Assembly: GCA_910585665.1 (NCBI GenBank)
Contig: CAJUFI010000016.1
Span: 1-64,000, forward strand
Direction: 5' to 3'
DNA length: 64,000 nucleotides
DNA from: an uncultured Acetatifactor sp.
GTDB lineage: Bacteria; Bacillota; Clostridia; Lachnospirales; Lachnospiraceae
Position numbers and translations under genes: made by a program
Notes under the pieces: generated by a model
The model's input: only the letters and a program-made list of their open reading frames with translations
What the model was told of the DNA's origin: nothing
Databases searched by the model: none
Part shown: positions 52,120 through 60,562 of the stretch, in pieces
Numbering within the stretch: position 1 is the stretch's first letter
How the letters are laid out: each line of letters opens with the position of its first letter

Positions 52120-52623
52120 CTATACCGAAACAGAAAGGTTCGCACCGGATTCCGATTTCAATGCTTCTCCGGTTTTCGTATAGATTACAGATTCTGTCTT
52201 AACAGCATCCGCTGTTTCTTCGATAGATCCGCCGTTGTCTGCATCAGTCTGAACCGAATCCGGCTTCTTGTCCAATGCGGCCTTTCCACTTTCACTGATG
52301 CTTACGGTATCTGTATCCTCATTCCGGCTTTCCGCTATCCTCTTTTCCTGCTCCTCGCGCTCTTCCTTGCGCTTCCTGATGGCGTTTTCCTGCTCCGTCT
52401 TCGCTTTTTCCCTTGCTTCTTTTGCCTCCTCCTTCATTCCTTTGTCTGCTTTCTTTTGATAATCCTCCGCTTTCTCTGCAAAGTCCCCGACATATCCCAT
52501 GGCCCGCTCCATGACGGCTGTATCGCCTCTCCGCTCTGCGTCTTTATACACATGGAAAGGTGTATTCAGTAACTTCATATTCGTACTTGCCCCCGCAAGG
52601 CCTTCCATTGTTTTCGTATGCAT
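52120..52623 (-). CDS. Charged, coiled-coil protein of unknown function
   Basis: A 167-residue soluble protein. The N-terminus MHTKTMEGLAGASTNMKLLN is followed by a long charged helix (about residues 45-105, rich in K, E, A, R and Q; MKEEAKEAREKAKTEQENAI) and a Ser/Thr/Asp-rich end that includes TVSISESGKAALDKK, a segment seen in small flagellum- or envelope-associated Clostridia proteins. The start at 52623 is set by AAAGGAAGG. No signal peptide. It pairs with the similar protein at 52801. Confidence 0.55.
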   Translation of the reverse strand: MHTKTMEGLAGASTNMKLLNTPFHVYKDAERRGDTAVMERAMGYVGDFAEKAEDYQKKADKGMKEEAKEAREKAKTEQENAIRKRKEEREEQEKRIAESRNEDTDTVSISESGKAALDKKPDSVQTDADNGGSIEETADAVKTESVIYTKTGEALKSESGANLSVSV

Positions 52624-52800
52624 AATTGTCCTTCCTTTGCGTTTTTCCTGATATAATCCCTTTAAGAACCCCATACAATAGAATCCACGCTTCGCGAGTC
52701 TTCTTTGTCATGAATGATGCCGCTATTCCAAAATACCGGAAAACAGCGCGCATTTGCCGCCATCTCCCGGTATTGGTACCACACTGAAAATCCGAATCTC

Positions 52801-53364
52801 TTATACTCCAATAACGGAAGCATTCTGCCGCCTGTAGGTATCATTGTCTTTCTGGCTCAACTCGTTTTCTACCTGCGCCAGCTTTTTCTCCAGTTCCCGG
52901 ATTTTCTTTTCATCTCCGGAGGCTGCCTGGATCTGCTGTTCCAGCTGCTGTTTCTTTTCCTTCAGCTTTTTGATTTCCCTGTCAACCTTATCTGTATTTG
53001 CGACACATTTCTCCTCCGGCTCTCCCTGGCTGTCCCCGCTTACCTTCGGCCCTTTTCCGTCTGCGCCTTTCCCTAAGCGGCCATCCTTTCCGTCTGCGCG
53101 GCCAGCCTTCGGGTCATCAAAAAAGACTTTCCGGTTGCCGTTCTCGTCCTGGCCTACCCGGTACAATCCTGTAGGCTTTTGCCCCGATTTTTCACTGCTG
53201 ATGTATTCATCCCGGGGTTCGGACAACTTACCGGCGTTTTTTTCCTCCGCTGCTTTCTCTGCTTCCTTTGCCTTTTCCGCCCTCTGATCGGCCTGTTTTT
53301 CCTTTACCCGCTCTGCGTAGCCGGTGCCGGAATGATCATAATTTCCATGAATCTGCATTGCCAT
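52801..53364 (-). CDS. Charged, coiled-coil protein of unknown function
   Basis: A 187-residue soluble protein. It begins MAMQIHGNYDHSGTGYAERV, contains two highly charged helical parts (QADQRAEKAKEAEKAAEEKN; EIKKLKEKKQQLEQQIQAAS) separated by a Gly/Asp-rich segment (GRADGKDGRLGKGADGKGPK), and ends DNDTYRRQNASVIGV. GAAGGAGGAAC precedes the start. It is transcribed after the LytTR/GHKL pair and before the other coiled-coil gene, and could be a target of that system. Confidence 0.55.
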   Translation of the reverse strand: MAMQIHGNYDHSGTGYAERVKEKQADQRAEKAKEAEKAAEEKNAGKLSEPRDEYISSEKSGQKPTGLYRVGQDENGNRKVFFDDPKAGRADGKDGRLGKGADGKGPKVSGDSQGEPEEKCVANTDKVDREIKKLKEKKQQLEQQIQAASGDEKKIRELEKKLAQVENELSQKDNDTYRRQNASVIGV

Positions 53365-53469
53365 AAGTATGTTCCTCCTTCAATCTGATATTATCAGGCA
53401 ACTGTTATGCAGCCGCTTTCCGCTGCAGGCAGCTCCCTGTTTCTTTTTTCGGTTATAGAAGAAAGCATT

Positions 53470-54879
53470 TTAATCCATTTGCTGTGTGCTGCTTTCTGGA
53501 TGCTGTGGAATGATCAGCAGCACATGGAGGACAAATACATTCTCCTGTGTCTCTATACTCATGGCGCCGCCATATCTTTCAGCCACTTTTTTTACATTCG
53601 ACAGACCTGTCCCTTTTTTGAAAGCGCCTTTCCCATGGAAGCTGTTCCGAATTTCCATCATAAGGAAATCCCCCTGGATCCGCCCGGACACACGGATATA
53701 CTTTTCCATGCCGGCATCCAGGCTTTTTGCTGCATGAATTGCATTATCCAGCGCATTTGACAGGACAATACAGATATCAATGTCCCGAATGCCGCAGGGG
53801 TATGGCAGAAGCAGGGAACAGTCCACATCTATCCCCATGCTTTTTGCAATCCCCAGCTTGTTTCCCACCAGAATATCCACTACCGGGTTGTTGGTGCTGC
53901 AGGGAAACGACATTTTTTCCGCCATATCGTCCAGATCCTCCATATAGGTTATGGCTTCCTCCAGTTTCCCATTCTGCAGAAGCTTTTTTACCACTGCGAT
54001 GTGGTTCCTGATGTCATGGCGGAAGGACCTTGTTTCATCGTAACGGGTTTTCGCTTCCTCCACATACTGGTTCAGGGAATGTTCCTGCTGCTCCAGCAAT
54101 GAAATTTCAGTGCTGAGACGGAAAATCTGCTGCAGCTTCTTATAGGAAAACAGGATGCAGAACAGACTGGCAAGTCCCAGAAGATACATGACCAGCATCT
54201 GCCCATGACTGAAAAAGTGTCCCGCCGGCCCTTTGTCCGCCAGGATTTCAAACTGGAAGTCATATTCGATCGCATTGATATAGTTGCTCATGATAAATAT
54301 CATCAGGATTGGAACAAAAATCAGAAACATCTGCTGCATTCCCATTGCGGTATCAGGAGCATCCGCGGAACACAGATCATCCGCGGGATAAAGGTCATCC
54401 ACGGGATAGCGGTCATCCACGGGATAAAGGTCATCCCGGGAAAAATAGCGGTATACGATATAATAGCAAAACCCGCTCAGCAAAAAGGATGCCGCCTCGC
54501 AGATCAGCATGGCCGCAATATTGCCTGTCTCATGGAAAAAAGCTGGCAGCCATGGGTATGGAAGGCTCATCAGTGAGCCTATGATTCCGTTGCAGAGCAG
54601 CATGATTTCCGCTATCAGAATCGCATACAGAAGCGAAGCCTTAAAATTCGCATGGCAGGCAAAAGCCCCGCATATCGAAATCAATAAGGAAAACTCCACA
54701 AAACCAATAATCGTGCCGCTCGGAATAAACTCGTTTATAATCACTGCCCCTGCTGCAAACAGGAAATAAAAAGGAGGCCACATTTTCTTTTTCAGGAATT
54801 TTGCCAGAAAATAAAGCTGGAAGCACGTCTCCATCATGCCCATAATATATATATTGAAAAAATCTAAATTCTCAGCCAT
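53470..54879 (-). CDS. GHKL-type sensor histidine kinase (AgrC-like)
   Basis: A 469-residue kinase with about six or seven helices in the first 260 residues (a membrane sensor as in AgrC), a coiled coil (about 250-275), the acceptor His in SFRHDIRNHIAVVKKLL (about 283) and a GHKL ATPase with VLSNALDNAIHAAK and GTGLSNVKKVAERYGG. A hydrophilic loop near residue 150-175 is built of hexapeptides DDLYPV/DDRYPV/DDLYPA. Such kinases usually sense peptides. ATG 54879 has GGGGGCAGG upstream. It lies 28 bases after the LytTR regulator. Confidence 0.85.
   Translation of the reverse strand: MAENLDFFNIYIMGMMETCFQLYFLAKFLKKKMWPPFYFLFAAGAVIINEFIPSGTIIGFVEFSLLISICGAFACHANFKASLLYAILIAEIMLLCNGIIGSLMSLPYPWLPAFFHETGNIAAMLICEAASFLLSGFCYYIVYRYFSRDDLYPVDDRYPVDDLYPADDLCSADAPDTAMGMQQMFLIFVPILMIFIMSNYINAIEYDFQFEILADKGPAGHFFSHGQMLVMYLLGLASLFCILFSYKKLQQIFRLSTEISLLEQQEHSLNQYVEEAKTRYDETRSFRHDIRNHIAVVKKLLQNGKLEEAITYMEDLDDMAEKMSFPCSTNNPVVDILVGNKLGIAKSMGIDVDCSLLLPYPCGIRDIDICIVLSNALDNAIHAAKSLDAGMEKYIRVSGRIQGDFLMMEIRNSFHGKGAFKKGTGLSNVKKVAERYGGAMSIETQENVFVLHVLLIIPQHPESSTQQMD
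54361..54432. repeat. 18-bp in-frame tandem repeat inside the GHKL kinase gene
   Basis: Units of the form GTCATCCACGGGATAGCG (plus strand) repeat three to four times and encode DDLYPV-type hexapeptides in a loop between membrane helices. Units differ by one to four bases. Confidence 0.75.
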
Positions 54880-54906
54880 GTTACCTGCCCCCAAATGCCA
54901 AAGCCC

Positions 54907-55611
54907 TTACATATTCTTCATATACTGCAGGACAACACTGGAAAACTCCCTGCTCCGCAGCCGTGATACGGGAATTTCCCTGCCGTTGTCCATATAGGCA
55001 GTCCCGCTTTTATATCCTTTTAAATGCTCCAGGCTGATGAGATAGCTCCTGTGGCACCGGAAAAAATGGCTGCCCAGCTTCGTTTCCAGATTTTCAATCC
55101 GCTCATAATAATCAACAACCTCTCCGGAAGCCAGATTCAGATATATTTTTCGGTCTATGACCTCGCAGAAAACAATCTCATCCTTTAGAATGATGCGCCC
55201 CTCGTACCCCTTTTGCACCAGCAGGCTGTCCTCGCCGTTGTTTTGCATGGACGCGTAAAGGCGCTCCATGGTCTTTTCAAACTGTTTTTCATCCACCGGC
55301 TTGACCAGGTAATCGTAAGGCTCTACCTCGAAAGACTGGAATACCATCTCTTTCAGTACCGTAATGAAGATCAAAAAGCCGCGGAACTTACCTGCTCGCA
55401 TCTTTCTCGCTGTTTCCAAACCGTCCATGCCCTTCATCTGGATGTCCAGAAACAGGATGTCAATCTGCCCGTCATAATTTAGCAGCTCCTCACCGCTTGA
55501 AAATGTCCGAAGCTGAATCTCCCTGTTCTTTTTACGGAAAAAATCGGATACAAAAGCCCTTATATGATCGGACATGTGTTTTTCATCATCACAGATTGCA
55601 ATACGGATCAA
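54907..55611 (-). CDS. LytTR-family response regulator
   Basis: A 234-residue regulator of the LytR/AgrA type. Receiver: IAICDDEKHM, acceptor Asp in ILFLDIQMKGMDG, Lys in YLVKPVDEKQF. LytTR DNA-binding domain: residues about 135-230 (FCEVIDRKIYLNLASGEV, FRCHRSYLISLEHLKGY). It appears to start at a TTG codon (55611-55609), since GAGGTGG lies 5 bases upstream and no ATG is available before the receiver begins; this makes it a rare-start gene. It partners with the downstream GHKL kinase. Confidence 0.9.
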   Translation of the reverse strand: MIRIAICDDEKHMSDHIRAFVSDFFRKKNREIQLRTFSSGEELLNYDGQIDILFLDIQMKGMDGLETARKMRAGKFRGFLIFITVLKEMVFQSFEVEPYDYLVKPVDEKQFEKTMERLYASMQNNGEDSLLVQKGYEGRIILKDEIVFCEVIDRKIYLNLASGEVVDYYERIENLETKLGSHFFRCHRSYLISLEHLKGYKSGTAYMDNGREIPVSRLRSREFSSVVLQYMKNM

Positions 55612-55635
55612 TGTGCCACCTCTCTGCCATTATTC

Positions 55636-55667
55636 GTCAGCGGCAAAAGAAAACTTTTGCCGCTGAC
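55636..55667 (-). other. Perfect 14-bp hairpin in the leader of the LytTR gene
   Basis: GTCAGCGGCAAAAG and CTTTTGCCGCTGAC pair perfectly around a 4-base loop. There is no U-run. It lies between the promoter at 55682-55710 and the TTG start, 25 bases upstream of the coding region, so it is part of the 5' leader; it may also stop readthrough from the ABC operon. Confidence 0.75.
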
Positions 55668-55681
55668 TTAAAGAATATTTT

Positions 55682-55710
55682 ATTATAACCTGCCAGAAAT
55701 ACCAGAACAA
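55682..55710 (-). promoter_or_regulatory. Promoter of the LytTR/GHKL genes
   Basis: On the minus strand TTGTTC (55710-55705) and TATAAT (55687-55682) with a 17-base spacer. Confidence 0.7.
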
Positions 55711-55772
55711 TTTAATTGCCGTGAAATGTTTATCTGCTGCCGCGAGATGCTGTACAAAATCCGATCTATCAC

Positions 55773-58154
55773 TCAGAATATTTCAGCCTGTGCCCTCATC
55801 TGTTCCACCAGGGACTGTTTCTTCTGCCTGCGCGCCGTCCAGGCAGACAGAAACGCCTCCATGCCAAACAATACAAAGAGGAACAGCCCCATTTGCAGGA
55901 ACGGGAACTGATATGGGACAACCGCGCCGGCAAAGGATTTCTTACTGACTTCCGTACAGACTGCCATGGAAAGCGGCAGCCCCAGGACCAAGACGGCAAG
56001 CACCGCAAAAAGCCCATGACACATCCCCTCAACGGCACTCATTAAGCGCAGCTGCTTCCCGGTCAGGCCAACGGAGCGCAGGATGCTGTTCTCCCGCTTC
56101 CGGGACATCTGGTTGGAAAGCGTCGTATTGATCAGATTGACAACGCCGAACAGGAAGATCAGCCAGGAAAGAGCCTGCAGGCTTCCCAAAATAATGCTGC
56201 TCTGCATTTTCTCATATTCGATATGTGTGGCTATGGTATCCATTCCAAGATTGCTGCGGCCGGATACCAGCTCCTGCAGACTGCTTTCCACAGACTCTGC
56301 CTTCTTCGGGTCGCTGACAATGCTCCAGGAGTAGTCAAAGCTTTCGATTTCAGGATATATCTCACAAAACAGCTCCTCCGGCGCGAACAGGGCCGCCGAG
56401 TCCATGGCAAGCGCACCATGTCCGTTTGCCATCTTCGCCCCATCGAACAGTCCGGATATGGTAACTGTCACCGTTTCCCGGCCCAGGACCAGCTCCACGG
56501 CGGCTCCAACATCCATGTCGGCATGGCGCTTCTGATAGCCCGTACTCAGGAGAATGCTGTGGGCATCCGCCGGCATGGCGCCGGATACCAGTGAAGCTTC
56601 TACATCCATGCGGTTCGAGTCCGTCAGCATGTCGCACATACCGGCCTCCGCGCTTTCGGAAGTTCTAAATTTGCCGTGCAGAGACCGGCGGGTGACCAGC
56701 ACGTTCGTCACCCCGTCCACAGAAAGGATCTCCTGCCTTAAGTTTTCGTCCAGCGGATTGCCCGCAGCCATGATTTCTTCCTCCGGCTGCTCTGAGGACA
56801 GATATATCTTTATATCCCCGTCCGGGAAAAACAGCCTTGCAGCCTGCTCCGGTGACCGGGTCAGAATCACGGAGGACACCGTCAGAAGAAGGATTCCGCC
56901 CAGGCTCAGGGATACCGCAATACTCACTGACTTTTTAAGGTCCCGTCCAAAATTTGCGAATCCCATGGATACGGGGCTTAGTTTCCGGTGTTTCCTTCTG
57001 TCGCGTACCTTTTCCTGACCTGTGGAAAAGCGCATTGCCTCCAGGGGGGAAATGCCCGCAGCTATTTTGACCGGTCTGTGAACTGATACGGATACCATGA
57101 ACCAGCAGGCCACCATGGTCAGAAGCACAGCTATCCCATAATACCCCCCATGGAAACCTTTTGGGAACAGGAGCAGGCCGCCGCCCGCGCCTGACAGGAT
57201 GCCGATTAGGATCCCAATGCCCCCCAGCCGCCGGCTCTCCTTTTTCACGATGCGCCGGATCTGCCTGGGTGTTGCGCCGATGGTGCGGAGCTGTCCATAG
57301 CTTTGTATTTTGTCGTTCACAGAGATGCGGAAAATGCTCTGGATGACCACATACCCGCCGGCGAGCACAAGGGCGGCTATACCGAAAACAGTCACAAAGT
57401 CAATAGACTTTGAGTTAGAAGCAAAATAATTGCTGTTCATCCCTACATGCGCAGAGCCAAACTGTGCGGCAATCTCCCTGCAGCGGGCAGCCATGGTCTC
57501 CTGGTCTAGCTGCCTGTCATTTTTGAAATGCACATAGGCACGGTATCCTGCAGGGTCAAATCCGGCCCATTGCGTCAAGGCCGCTTTGGAGACGGCAATG
57601 GCACATAGATTCGCTTCCTTTTCTCCCACATTAGACAGGATTCCGGTCACGGTATAGTCGCCATGAAAGCTCTCGGTATCCAATCGGACCGTCTCGCCGA
57701 TTTTGGCATTGGAGCCGTAAGCGGAAAGAAAATATTCACTGACAGCGACTTCATTTGCCTGTGCCGGGAGTTCTCCTTTTACCAGCTCCATCTGGCTGCG
57801 GGCAATATACATCATGTCGCTGTCGCAGTACACATAGGAGGCGTTGTATCCCTGCCCCGAATGCTCCTGCCCCAGCAGATAGTATTCGCCCACCCGGGCA
57901 AGCTCCGGCAGGTCTTTCAGCGCCGCCACATGGTCCGCCTCCACGCCGGTGAAGACCGCCTCATAGGTATCGGCCACCTGATTACGCTGGATCTGCGCAA
58001 TCGAAGCGGATATCACCGCTGACAGGCAGACCAGGAACGCCGCCAAGGCCACAGCAATTACCACCATCAGGTTCCGGCGCTTTTCGCTTGCCAGGCTGCG
58101 CTTTGCAAGTTTTTTCACAATGGCGCCGGTGTCATTTTCAAAAGGCCATGTCAT
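55773..58154 (-). CDS. FtsX-like ABC permease, third of three tandem paralogues
   Basis: A 793-residue permease beginning MTWPFENDTGAIVKKLAKRS, the same opening as the next two permeases. Topology: one helix near the N-terminus (about 28-52), an external domain, three helices (about 270-370) with LRTIGATPRQIRRIVKKESR as the coupling segment, one helix near 420, a second external domain and three C-terminal helices with RSVGLTGKQLRLMSAVEGM. The ribosome binding site AGGAGGTGGCAGACC is nearly the same as for its sister genes. The shared ATPase is at 62947. Confidence 0.85.
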   Translation of the reverse strand: MTWPFENDTGAIVKKLAKRSLASEKRRNLMVVIAVALAAFLVCLSAVISASIAQIQRNQVADTYEAVFTGVEADHVAALKDLPELARVGEYYLLGQEHSGQGYNASYVYCDSDMMYIARSQMELVKGELPAQANEVAVSEYFLSAYGSNAKIGETVRLDTESFHGDYTVTGILSNVGEKEANLCAIAVSKAALTQWAGFDPAGYRAYVHFKNDRQLDQETMAARCREIAAQFGSAHVGMNSNYFASNSKSIDFVTVFGIAALVLAGGYVVIQSIFRISVNDKIQSYGQLRTIGATPRQIRRIVKKESRRLGGIGILIGILSGAGGGLLLFPKGFHGGYYGIAVLLTMVACWFMVSVSVHRPVKIAAGISPLEAMRFSTGQEKVRDRRKHRKLSPVSMGFANFGRDLKKSVSIAVSLSLGGILLLTVSSVILTRSPEQAARLFFPDGDIKIYLSSEQPEEEIMAAGNPLDENLRQEILSVDGVTNVLVTRRSLHGKFRTSESAEAGMCDMLTDSNRMDVEASLVSGAMPADAHSILLSTGYQKRHADMDVGAAVELVLGRETVTVTISGLFDGAKMANGHGALAMDSAALFAPEELFCEIYPEIESFDYSWSIVSDPKKAESVESSLQELVSGRSNLGMDTIATHIEYEKMQSSIILGSLQALSWLIFLFGVVNLINTTLSNQMSRKRENSILRSVGLTGKQLRLMSAVEGMCHGLFAVLAVLVLGLPLSMAVCTEVSKKSFAGAVVPYQFPFLQMGLFLFVLFGMEAFLSAWTARRQKKQSLVEQMRAQAEIF

Positions 58155-58167
58155 GGTCTGCCACCTC

Positions 58168-60543
58168 CTATTCCGTCACACGAAGCTGCTCTACGACACT
58201 ATTTTTTCTGCAATACCGACCTGCCCATTTTGTAAGGGCTAATTGAAGCATAAAAACTAACAGAACATATAAGAGAACCGGTACTACAGGAAAAGTATAA
58301 TTTACGAAGCTGAATCCAGGCACGTTCCCTATGGCAGAGCATATTGCTTTTCCAATTCCCAGACCGCAGATAAGGGAGGCGGCAAAACTGCCAACCGTTT
58401 GAAATGAATTTTCAAACCCTATCATATGATAAAGCTGTCTGTGGCTTAAGCCAACCGCCCGGAATAACCCCATTTCTTTCCTTCTGGAAATGATATTCGT
58501 TATACTGGTATTTGCCAGGTTGATAATACTGAATATGACAATAACTGCCAACAGTGCATATGCCGCAATGGAAATTGTGCTGAATACGCTTTTGTATTGC
58601 ATCGTCATATCTTTTAATGTCTTCAAGCGTAAAGTATCGCTTGCCAAAACCAATGAATGTAATTCATCCTCAATTCCGGCAAAACTGTCTGTCTTTACCC
58701 GGATCACAAACGCACTGTTTGCATTATAGGGAACCGTCTGTTCCATTTCACCTGCCGGAAGGATAAAGCTGACAGAGCTGTCCCTGTCAAAAACAATCGC
58801 AGATACGGTATAAGTAAGGCTGTTTCCTGCCTGTGAAAAAGTGACGGTATCGCCCACCTCATAGCTCTTATGCAGGTATTCCAATTCCGGGCTGCCCATG
58901 TTAATGACAAGGGAGTTTTCCCCTGTATGGTCATAATCCGGCAATTCCCCGATCATTATCTTGTTCTTTAATTCCTTATAATCCTCTGTGTTCATACTCC
59001 GGATTGCCGTTTCCATTCCATCTATCCCGACGCATATCTCCTGCTGGCAGATGATTTCATCTACCCCGTCAATTGACAAAATATCATTTTTCAATTCATC
59101 TGTCAGTAGATTGTTTTCCTGCAGCTGAGTGAGGGAAAACGTAGGCGTGACCAGCGCCCGGTTCAATTCCACCACATAACTTCCCTCATAAGGGAAGGCC
59201 TGTTTCGCCCTTTGCTCAGGATCAAGGGAAGATAGCAGGGAAGAAATCCCTATAAACATCATTCCGCTCAAAGCCAGTGAAATAAAGGTCAATATACTTT
59301 TCTTCCTGTTACGGGACAGATTCATAGCCGCAAGTGAAAACGGCGTAAGATGCTTCCCGCTCTTTTTCCTCTTTTTTGTTCCGCTATAACCGCTATAATG
59401 GAATGCTTCCACAGGTGAAACTGACATGGCAATCTTTGCCGGTTTTAAAACAGACAGCCTTACACAAATAAATACAGCGATTCCTGATAAAAACGCAATC
59501 ACAATATCCGGAAGCAGCTGAAAAGCACTCCAGTCTATCAAAAAAGATAACACCGCGCCTGCCATACATCCAAACGGAATGAAATGAAGCGCAAGATAGT
59601 TTCCTTCCCGTGAAATAATTTGTCTGATTTGCTTCTTCGTAGTACCAATCGTGCGCAGCTGTCCAAAGGAAGCTACATTATTTATAACCGAAATGTAAAA
59701 TATATTGTAGACAACCAGGGAACATACACCGATTAAGACCAACCCAACGAGCAAAACCGTCAGTACCGTCTCTTTTGACATGTTATTGCTGTCAATGTAT
59801 AAATTATTTACCTGAATATTGTCTGCAGAGATCCCACAATCCAGGCCAATCGTCCGTATCAGCTCTTTTAATTCCTGATTGGTATATTTTGCAGTATCAT
59901 GGACAGAAACCATAGCTGCCACCGGCCCAGTGGAAAGAGCAGGGTTTTCCCGCACAAAATTTTGTGAAACAACGGCGTTATAAGCAACCCTGTCCCTGTC
60001 ATTCTCAGCGGTTGTCTGAATAAAACCTGTAATCCGGAAATCTTTTGATTCTAACTGGCGGCTTGCCTGGTTGCGGTAATGAAGGGATATTGTGTCGCCG
60101 ATCCCCGCTTTCAGAGACAGGGCATCTATATATCCCCTTTCCACGAGCAATTCATCCGCCGCCTGGGGCATACGTCCTTCCAACAGTGTGATGTTGGAGA
60201 GCTGCATGGTTGTTTCATCAGAACATACCATACTCATTGTGATGCCATTCTCCTGTTCCGTCATACCGACAGACTGGTATACACCCACTTTTTGAATATG
60301 GGGGTCTTCTTTCAGCAAAGAGATATTCTCCTGTGAAAGGTTTTGGAAAATTCCCTGATATGCAGTTGATGCCGCATATTCATTTGTAATGTTATATGCA
60401 TAAGAAGAAACAAACGCCATAATGGCTGCCGCCATAAAGATAATGATCCCAATCAGACGATTCCTGAAACGGTTCTGTCCAATACGGGCATTTGATAACC
60501 TACGGGTAACAGCGCTGGTATCATTTTCAAAAGGCCATGTCAT
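58168..60543 (-). CDS. FtsX-like ABC permease, second of three tandem paralogues
   Basis: A 791-residue permease starting MTWPFENDTSAVTRRLSNAR. Same eight-helix layout as its neighbours: FGQLRTIGTTKKQIRQIISR and RAVGLSHRQLYHMIGFENSF mark the two coupling segments. External domains differ strongly in sequence from those of the other two, which suggests distinct substrates or roles in a hetero-oligomer. It starts 19 bases after the stop of the first permease, with AGGAGGTGGCGTACC upstream, and its sequence is more AT-rich than the third. Confidence 0.85.
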   Translation of the reverse strand: MTWPFENDTSAVTRRLSNARIGQNRFRNRLIGIIIFMAAAIMAFVSSYAYNITNEYAASTAYQGIFQNLSQENISLLKEDPHIQKVGVYQSVGMTEQENGITMSMVCSDETTMQLSNITLLEGRMPQAADELLVERGYIDALSLKAGIGDTISLHYRNQASRQLESKDFRITGFIQTTAENDRDRVAYNAVVSQNFVRENPALSTGPVAAMVSVHDTAKYTNQELKELIRTIGLDCGISADNIQVNNLYIDSNNMSKETVLTVLLVGLVLIGVCSLVVYNIFYISVINNVASFGQLRTIGTTKKQIRQIISREGNYLALHFIPFGCMAGAVLSFLIDWSAFQLLPDIVIAFLSGIAVFICVRLSVLKPAKIAMSVSPVEAFHYSGYSGTKKRKKSGKHLTPFSLAAMNLSRNRKKSILTFISLALSGMMFIGISSLLSSLDPEQRAKQAFPYEGSYVVELNRALVTPTFSLTQLQENNLLTDELKNDILSIDGVDEIICQQEICVGIDGMETAIRSMNTEDYKELKNKIMIGELPDYDHTGENSLVINMGSPELEYLHKSYEVGDTVTFSQAGNSLTYTVSAIVFDRDSSVSFILPAGEMEQTVPYNANSAFVIRVKTDSFAGIEDELHSLVLASDTLRLKTLKDMTMQYKSVFSTISIAAYALLAVIVIFSIINLANTSITNIISRRKEMGLFRAVGLSHRQLYHMIGFENSFQTVGSFAASLICGLGIGKAICSAIGNVPGFSFVNYTFPVVPVLLYVLLVFMLQLALTKWAGRYCRKNSVVEQLRVTE

Positions 60544-60562
60544 GGTACGCCACCTCCTTCTA

